64,000 bases of DNA from assembly GCA_020631735.1 (NCBI GenBank), contig CM036167.1, positions 1,678,988-1,742,987 on the forward strand, given 5' to 3'. The stretch comes from Saccharum officinarum (taxonomy: Eukaryota > Streptophyta > Magnoliopsida > Poales > Poaceae). Position numbers and translations under genes: made by a program. How positions within the stretch are numbered: the stretch's first letter is position 1; every line of letters begins with the position of its first letter. Below are positions 57,803-64,000 of this stretch, in pieces. The notes under the pieces were generated by a model. It was given only the letters and a program-made list of their open reading frames with translations. It was not told the origin of the DNA and did not search any database.

Positions 57803-59697
57803 TGTAAGGTCCAAATAGGCTAGAGGGGGGTGAATAGCCTAATTAAAACTTCTACAATAAATACTTAACCACAAGTTAGTACGAAAGGTGGCAAAGCAAA
57901 AGCACTAGCTCTAACTAATTAAGCAAGCCACCTACACAAGTCTAGACAAGGCTATCCACTAAACACAACAACACCTACAAGCTAGAAATAAGAAGTAATA
58001 CGAGAGAAGAGCTTCGAGAGATATACTGCCGTGTAGAGATGAGAAGTACCAATCAATCAATAACACAAGAGAAATCCTCGGGAAGAGAATAACACAAGAA
58101 TTTATCCCGAGGTTCACTTGCTTCCCGGCAAGCTACTCTCCGTTGTGGCGATACACCCACTTATCGGTTCGTGAGCTAATCGACTATCAAGAGTCGAGCC
58201 CTCGGCGGGCACCGCACAACCGCACACAAGATGGGGATCCTCCAAGCCACGAGCTCCACTAGAGTATCCAATTTGCGAATTCCACGGGGAAGGATCAAGA
58301 ACCCCTTACAACACTTGGTGAAGGCTCCAACAATCTCCAATTGCGAGCTCAATCACCCCCGCTGCTCCAAGCCGTCTACCATGTCGGGAAACACGGAAGA
58401 GTAACAAGAAATCCGCAGTAACTCGAAGATCAAGTGCCTCTAGAATGCAACTCTCAAGTAATGCACTTAAATCTCACTCAATCTCACTCAAGATGTGCAA
58501 CTATGCAAAGAGATGAGTGGAGGGGTTGTTCTCTAGCTCAAAGTATGTCTCTAGTTCTCAAAATGTGCAAGAGTTTCCCTCAAACCCCGGCCAACGTCTA
58601 TTTATAACGAAAGGGTACGCAGCTAGCCGTTACGGACGACACAGTTCAAAACGGGATGACTGGACTCTCCGGTCAGGGTGACCGGACGCGTCCGGTCACT
58701 ACAGGACAAGCGTGAACAGTGCGCGTCAGAAGTTACCGTTGCTATGACCGGACGCTCCCTAGCATATGACCGGACGCGCCCTAGCGTATGACCGGACGCG
58801 CCCTACCTGGCGTCCGGTCAGAGTCCAGTAAGCTCCCATCACGACCGGACGTGTCCGATCGCACGTGATCGGACGCGCCCAGCGTCCGATCATCACTCCT
58901 GCGCTCTCTGCTCTTCTGGACGCCTGACCGGACGCGCCGGTCCCGTGAAGGACCGGACGCGCTGGTCGCGCGCTATGCTTCTGCGCACAGGTGAACTGAC
59001 CGGACGCGCTGGTCAGGCTAGACCAGCGTCCGGTCACTCACCCTAGGCACGCTGACCGAATGAACTGACCGGACGCGCTGGTCAAGCCGTGACCGCGTCC
59101 GGTGCAGCGTCCGGTCACCACAGTGACCTCCGTTCGCCTCCGTTTCTTTTCTGACTTCCGGCACAATAGAAAATAGGCGTTTCACTTCTCCAAAAGGCGC
59201 CGAATCGCAAATATGCTAACACCACCAAGTGTACACCACCATGTGCATGTGTGTTAGCATTTCACAATCATTTTCTAAGGCGTTATGTTAGCTCTTTACT
59301 AGATCCTAATGCATATGCTCAAGACATTGATCTAGTGGCACTTGATTTCCGAGCTAACCGTGATTGCCCCTCTTGATAGTCGGCTATGTAACCTAAACCC
59401 GGTTCATCACTTCTCTACTCATCTTAGACCGGCAAAAGAAAAACCCTATGGTTATACCTTTGCCTTGCGCTCTTAGTTCCTTCCCTTCCACTTGAACATC
59501 ATGTCCATCATTTTATGTGCATCTCCACCATGATCATCATTTAATGTCCATGCACCATCTCTTTGTGATCTTGTGGCCACCACTCCTTGCCACATACACC
59601 TTCATCACATGTGTTGCTTGTGCCTAACTCAAAACACTTAACACATGACATTAGCAACTTGGTGTCATTAATTACCAAAACCAAACTTGGGCTTTCA
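57803..59697 (-). mobile_element. Solo LTR, minus orientation
   Basis: Read on the minus strand it starts TGAAAGCCCAAGTTTGG and ends TATTTGGACCTTACA, 1895 bp, with CCCTC duplicated at 57798-57802 and 59698-59702. It lacks coding domains. Its array of CGGACGCG-type palindromes is at 58670-59117. The ACCTTACA end and CACCCCCCTCTAG signature match the inner LTR at 33984-36470, while the rest is clearly diverged. Confidence 0.87.
58670..59117. repeat. Cluster of ACCGGACGCGTCCGGT-like palindromes in the third LTR
   Basis: About sixteen full or half copies, mostly GACCGGACGCGC and GCGTCCGGTCA forms, irregularly spaced. Confidence 0.85.
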
Positions 59698-59702
59698 CCC
59701 TC

Positions 59703-60510
59703 ACACCGGCGTCCTCCCCCACCGGGAGCCCCTAATGCCCGTAGATCCGGCAGCCATGGCGCTCCCCGCGCCAGGCTCTCTCTCTCCCCCTATGTTGCAA
59801 TTGTATGTTTCAATTGTTTCTGAGGTATGTTGCAGTTAAATCATATGAATGTTGTAAAAGTAGATCGGGGGATGTTTCATATGTTGCAATTGTTTTCAGA
59901 GGCATTTTCATGTTTCGAGTGTTTAAGTTGTTTCAGAGATATGTTTTATCTGTGTTTTCCGGATGCATGTTGCAATTGCGTTTATCTGGATGTTGCATAT
60001 GTCTCACACATATGTTGCATGTGCTTTATTTAGATGTTGCATATGATTGCAATGGTTTTCAAGTGTGTTTCAGGTGTTTTTTTTGAAGTGTTTCAGAAGC
60101 ATGTTTTAAATGTTTCAACTGCCTTCGTACGTATGTTGCAACCATTATATTTGGATGTTTCAATAGTAGATCAGGTGTTGCATCTCTCCTCCTCCCACCT
60201 TCTGCTGCATCGTCTGTCCCGGAGCCGGCAGGGCATCCATACGACACCGCGGCTGGGTCGTTCGGAATAGGAGGCGCCGCACGCCCTTTCCCTCTTGTCG
60301 CTCAAGGGGGGCAGGCCCCGCGTGCAACGCAAAACAGGCGCGCCGGGGGGCTTGCAGAGGGAGCACGCCTGAGATGGCAGCGTGGTGGCGGGACAGGGGT
60401 GTGGAGGAGATAGGCTGCGGGTGGGGGTGTTTTCTGTATGCGGGTGCTGTTTTATGAGATGCGTCCGGGCACGTTGTGGCGCCAGGCATACCGATAGTAG
60501 AATTGTGATG
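59703..60510. mobile_element. Decayed DNA-transposon-like segment with TGTTGCA/GTTTCA repeats
   Basis: 59790-60190 consists of degenerate units such as ATGTTGCAATTG, GTTTCAATTG and GGATGTTGCATATG. A GC-rich block with GCGTCCGGGCACG follows. The left GC-rich part lies before the LTR, so the element was split by it. The composition is like 45431-46540 in inverse orientation. Confidence 0.45.
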
Positions 60511-61061
60511 GCTTGAGGAGATGTGGTGAAGACATAGAAGGCTTTTATGTAGGCATGTTATCTAGTTTCACGTACACTATGATGTACACGTCTTATATCA
60601 TATTACGTCCACCATTAGTTCATTCGGTTGAAGCTGAAATGATTCTCTTTTTTTTTTCAAGAAGGAGCTAGCACAATTAATTCATTTAGTTAGGCTTCAG
60701 TCGCTACACCAACCATCGTCTGAGGAGAGGGGCCCCTTGCTACCACCTAGCCCTTACTATGCCAGTCACACAAAATCGATCATTAGTTTTTCTTTTCTAC
60801 AAGCACGCACACACAAAATATTCCATCGCACCTGGTTGCGTTGTACACTTGCCGTGTGATTGCACGGCTGAAACATGCACAAGCCAACGGCTCTGAACAA
60901 AGTCTACGAAAGCGTACTGCCTTCACAAGTGGAACGTAACTTCGACAATTTGCTGCTCTTTTGTTGACCCTTTTCCTTTGTCTCATTGGTGGATCATGGA
61001 TGGATCCCTGGCCTTCAGGCTCAGGCATTTCGGTTGCCTGTGATGTTTCCAATCTCCTTCA
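60511..61061. other. Unassigned spacer
   Basis: I see no gene or repeat boundary. A 10 bp T run lies near 60648. Confidence 0.4.
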
Positions 61062-61180
61062 GGGGCCGTTCGGTTACACCGTTCCGGGCCTGGAACAGTC
61101 AGGAATCATTCCGAGGCTATTTAAATTAATGAAGAAATAATATGCCCGAGAATTATTCCCACCTAACCGAACAAAGCCTC
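61062..61180. mobile_element. Small hAT-like MITE
   Basis: GGGGCCGTTCGGTTACACC and CCTAACCGAACAAAGCCTC form inverted ends of about 119 bp. The target duplication was not resolved. Confidence 0.6.
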
Positions 61181-61523
61181 AATCAAAACACATGAGCTTA
61201 TGTTCTCATAATAATATTGTGTCTGTGTGCCCTTGTGTTCGTCTAGACAGGACAACGAAGAAATCGGTAGGGTCTCCCTGGCGGCTGTTTTAAATTCACA
61301 TGATTCTCTAACGACATTTATGATATATCCGTATGATATATGTATCCTACGTCAATTGAAAAAGCTAATTATTGTTGGAGGTTATCTTCTATAAGAAGAC
61401 AGCGTGCATGATCTATCACCACCTGCATCGCATGCGTCCGTATCACTAAGGGGCGAAGTGAAGCTAGGAACACCTGTGATTGGGATTGAGGTTCATTGAG
61501 GTTTCGTTCTGCCTAACCTCTGA
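61181..61523. other. Unassigned spacer
   Basis: Mixed composition, no supported feature. Confidence 0.4.
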
Positions 61524-61886
61524 GGGGCCGTTTTGGATCACTTCAATAGGAGAAATTAGAAACTACTTAATGGGCTAACTATTTAGTTTGGAATTTAATA
61601 TTCCATAACTTTTCATAGTTTCAGACATAAGCCTATCTTAAATTCATTGGGTGAAAGATAAAAATTAATTCTATAAATCATCATATTATGTTTCTACTCT
61701 GCAACTTATAGCATACTCATCAACTTGCTCCGATACAACAGAAATACAGCACACAAATATCTCCCTCATATGGGCAATAGTAATATACAAGTATATTCCA
61801 TATGTAACCATATTAGCTTAATTGATATGTGTCTTAATTATAATTATTAGAATGGATTTTAATTCTAGTAAGGATCCAAGCGGGGC
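61524..61886. mobile_element. AT-rich MITE, class uncertain
   Basis: GGGGCCGTTTTGGATC at the left and GGATCCAAGCGGGGC at the right form imperfect inverted ends around about 360 bp of AT-rich sequence. Confidence 0.55.
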
Positions 61887-62276
61887 ATTAGTCTAATGCC
61901 ATATTCGATTTTAAAAGATAGATTTGTTGTTTTCTATAATAGAGTTGTTGTGGAAGTGGAACTAGTAAAAAATATTAGATTAGCTGACCTTAATAAAATG
62001 GTTCCATGCATGTTCATCCCTAATATCACATATATATAGTACGATTATAATCTCTCGGATATACTATACACGTGGTAAAAAAAGTTTAAACTCATCACGC
62101 TACTTGCATATTATCCTTATGGCCTATTTGGCATGGTTGCTGCCACCTGCTTCGGCTCAAGAGCTGGTGAAGGCTATGCCAAATGGACCATCAAGTTAAT
62201 AACAAGTGCTTCAGTGAGTAGGTAGAGGCTTAGTGGACTCAAGTGCAGATCTTGCCTTGGTCGCTTGAACTTATCA
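61887..62276. other. AT-rich spacer
   Basis: No supported feature. Confidence 0.4.
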
Positions 62277-62375
62277 GCCTTGTTTATGAGTCATGGTACA
62301 ACATATTTTTCTCTCACAATAAATCAGTTTCAGTCGGCTTATCAGCTGCAGAAACCATGAGCCGAACAGCTCGTA
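62277..62375. mobile_element. hAT-like MITE
   Basis: About 100 bp with GCCTTGTTTATGAGTC and GAGCCGAACAGC ends, and interior TTTTTCTCTCACAATAAATCAG as in 56969-57085. Confidence 0.5.
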
Positions 62376-62404
62376 GAATTTTTTTGGTCCTTTAAATCCT
62401 TTGG

Positions 62405-62495
62405 TTTTTTGGATTGGTACCATTACAATTTTCGTTGTTTGGAGAAGTACCATTACAATTCGTATATTTGGAAGCATACCATTATAATTTGGTGC
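62405..62495. repeat. Three direct repeats of about 30 bp at the MULE end
   Basis: Units TTTGGATTGGTACCATTAC, TTTGGAGAAGTACCATTAC and TTTGGAAGCATACCATTAT follow each other with the same AATT spacer. This is the kind of subterminal repeat found in MULE termini. Confidence 0.65.
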
Positions 62496-62834
62496 ACCTC
62501 GGACGAATGCCACAGAATACGTTCGCGAGCGTCTTGGGCCCAGCTGTAGGTGTATACGCTGCCTCCGTATTTCCGTATGGACACAGATGCCCCTGGCTTC
62601 AAGTGGATAAGGTCCAGGACGCAGGCCCCCAGTCCCCACTCTCTTTCTCCTCCCACTCACACTCTGTTCCAATCCCTAACGCCGACGGCAGCGACCCGAA
62701 CGACGGCGACCAAGACGGCGGCGACCCCAAATTCGGTGGCATAGACGGCGGCGACCAGAAGCAGCCAGCTCGAGTGCGTGTTGTGATGCCCGTTGACCGC
62801 AATGGGTGATCCATAGCCGCGCGGCCCGCCTTTG

Positions 62835-64000
62835 ATGGCGGACGACGAGGGCGGTAAGGGTCATGTACCTTGTGTTGTTCCCTTTGTCGTGTACGAGCTT
62901 GTCGGAGGTAGATTTCATTGGGATGCAGACACTATCGATATGGATTGATTGGCATTGGGGATTGTTTTGTTTGTTGCTAGGGTTTCATTGTTCTCGCTAG
63001 AGATCAAAGTGCAAGGATTTTGTACCAGAGACAGTAAGGGTAGAAAAGCATACATAAAGGGACACATGATTAAGTGGGATGTGGAAGTAGGTTCATTTTC
63101 CTTCGATTTGTTGTTGACAAGCCTGCGCAATGAATTCCAGTGGTCTAGTAGCCAGTCTCCTAATATGTGGTTCTATGACAAAAAGGTGGGTGAAGATGTG
63201 AAACTAGAAAATGATTTTCAGATGCATGACTTGTTTGAAATGTATAAGGATCAGATGCGCTGCCAAGTTATTGTAGTTGTGTTAGACAGTTGTCGAGCCT
63301 GATGAGTTTGCAACCCTAGAACCATTATGTGTGATTCCACCAAAGTTTGCTCATGCCAACTAGGACCCTAGTAGCAAAGACATTCCACCAGGGGATGGTG
63401 ATACCATCAGCCCTGATGACAACCATGCAGCCCAGCCTTCTAATAATCCTGCTAGAGATGCAGACTATCCACTAGAGCCTGAACTTGAGCCAGAAAGGGA
63501 ACTTGACATGTTTGACATTGAAGAAGAGTATGTTGGTGTTGATGATGAGGGACTGTATATGCCTGTACCTTCTGCACATGCAGCTAACAATGCAGACCTT
63601 CTAACAACCATACTTCTACTGCTGATGCTTATGACTCTGTTGATGATGCTGATGACTTTGATGATGTTGATGCTATTGAAGGCGGTGTTCCTCTTGAGGC
63701 AGAGGTAACTGATGCAGATCCACAGGAGGTCCATGTTATCCATGATCCTAAAAACCCCAAGATAGAGAAGGGAGAAAGATTTCCTGACATTATTGCATTC
63801 AAGAAGGCAGTGAGGCATCATGCAGTGGTGACAGGGTTTGAACTTGATAAAGTCATTACAGACCCGACTAGGTTTATTGGCAAGTGTAATGTTTGTGGGA
63901 TGTCCTTGGCGTATACATGCTTCAAGGATCTATGATGGCAAGACAATAGAGGTGAATTGAAGTTATCACATCTCCTTTCATTTACTTATCAGTGTGCTTC
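62835..64000 (+). pseudogene. MuDR-type MULE transposase, N-terminal part, decayed, runs off the window
   Basis: Parts seen in order are a PB1-like domain (about 62985-63290, with YIKGHMIKWDVEVGSFS), an acidic linker, and the MuDR DNA-binding region (63770-63955, with ERFPDIIAFKKAVRHHA, then CPWRIHASRIYDG and TIEV). They lie in different frames. Breaks are visible near 63287, at an in-frame TAG near 63362, near 63630, near 63890, and a TGA near 63957. The DDE catalytic region would lie beyond 64000. The ATG at 62835 starts a short frame that ends at 62948 and may not be the true start. Confidence 0.8.

Noticed and set aside
63508..63708. Hydrophobic Leu/Met-rich frame at the window end
   Set aside because: It is the out-of-frame reading of an Asp-rich linker of the MULE transposase after a frameshift.
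1..64000. tRNA, rRNA, bacterial operons, or defence-type gene clusters
   Set aside because: I scanned for conserved RNA motifs and clustered domains and found none. The genes are spliced plant genes separated by transposons.

Overview
This window is nuclear DNA from a grass, most likely a panicoid of the sorghum, Miscanthus or sugarcane group. The signs are intron-bearing genes with GT-AG junctions, GC-rich first exons, dense Tourist, Stowaway and hAT-like MITEs, PIF/Harbinger and Mutator-like elements, and solo LTRs of a type common in Andropogoneae. The species cannot be named from sequence alone. A run of 100 N at 8646-8745 marks a scaffold join.

Layout. 1-8645 and 48419-57063 are two almost identical copies of one 8.6 kb block. 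Each holds a MITE, a second MITE sitting inside the target duplication of a 2.06 kb gene-capturing MULE, a further MITE, a complete but dead 3.98 kb PIF/Harbinger element, and two more MITEs. The left copy stops at the N gap. Right of the gap is the 5' half of a chloroplast co-chaperonin CPN20 gene (minus strand) whose 3' exons are missing. Next comes a ten-exon SNM1-like DNA repair gene with UBZ4, SAM and metallo-beta-lactamase/beta-CASP parts (11800-17561, minus). 17680-25012 is built from two large inverted-repeat elements, the second split by a 3.9 kb solo LTR. A TIFY10-type JAZ repressor gene lies at 29394-30669 (minus), with two G-boxes upstream. 31.8-38.3 kb is a MITE-rich block in which one MITE is split by a solo LTR that is itself split by another solo LTR. 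A membrane-anchored GH28 polygalacturonase-like gene (41385-44912, plus) and LHCA6 (46841-48168, plus) follow. After the second 8.6 kb copy come another solo LTR, low-copy DNA-transposon remnants, and the start of a decayed MuDR-type MULE that runs off the window.

Function. The five host genes are unrelated in role: plastid protein folding, DNA cross-link repair, jasmonate signalling, wall pectin metabolism and photosystem I antenna. They are ordinary single eukaryotic genes and do not form an operon or a gene cluster. CPN20 and the SNM1-like gene carry three single-base deletions, each at or next to a short homopolymer and each breaking an exon whose flanking junctions are both phase 0. That pattern points to consensus errors rather than dead genes.

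I see no convincing new biological system. The most unusual signals are the near-identical 8.6 kb block abutting a gap, the clusters of an ACCGGACGCGTCCGGT-like palindrome in three differing LTRs, the giant inverted repeat, and the strong transition bias and CAG-to-TAG decay between the two block copies.
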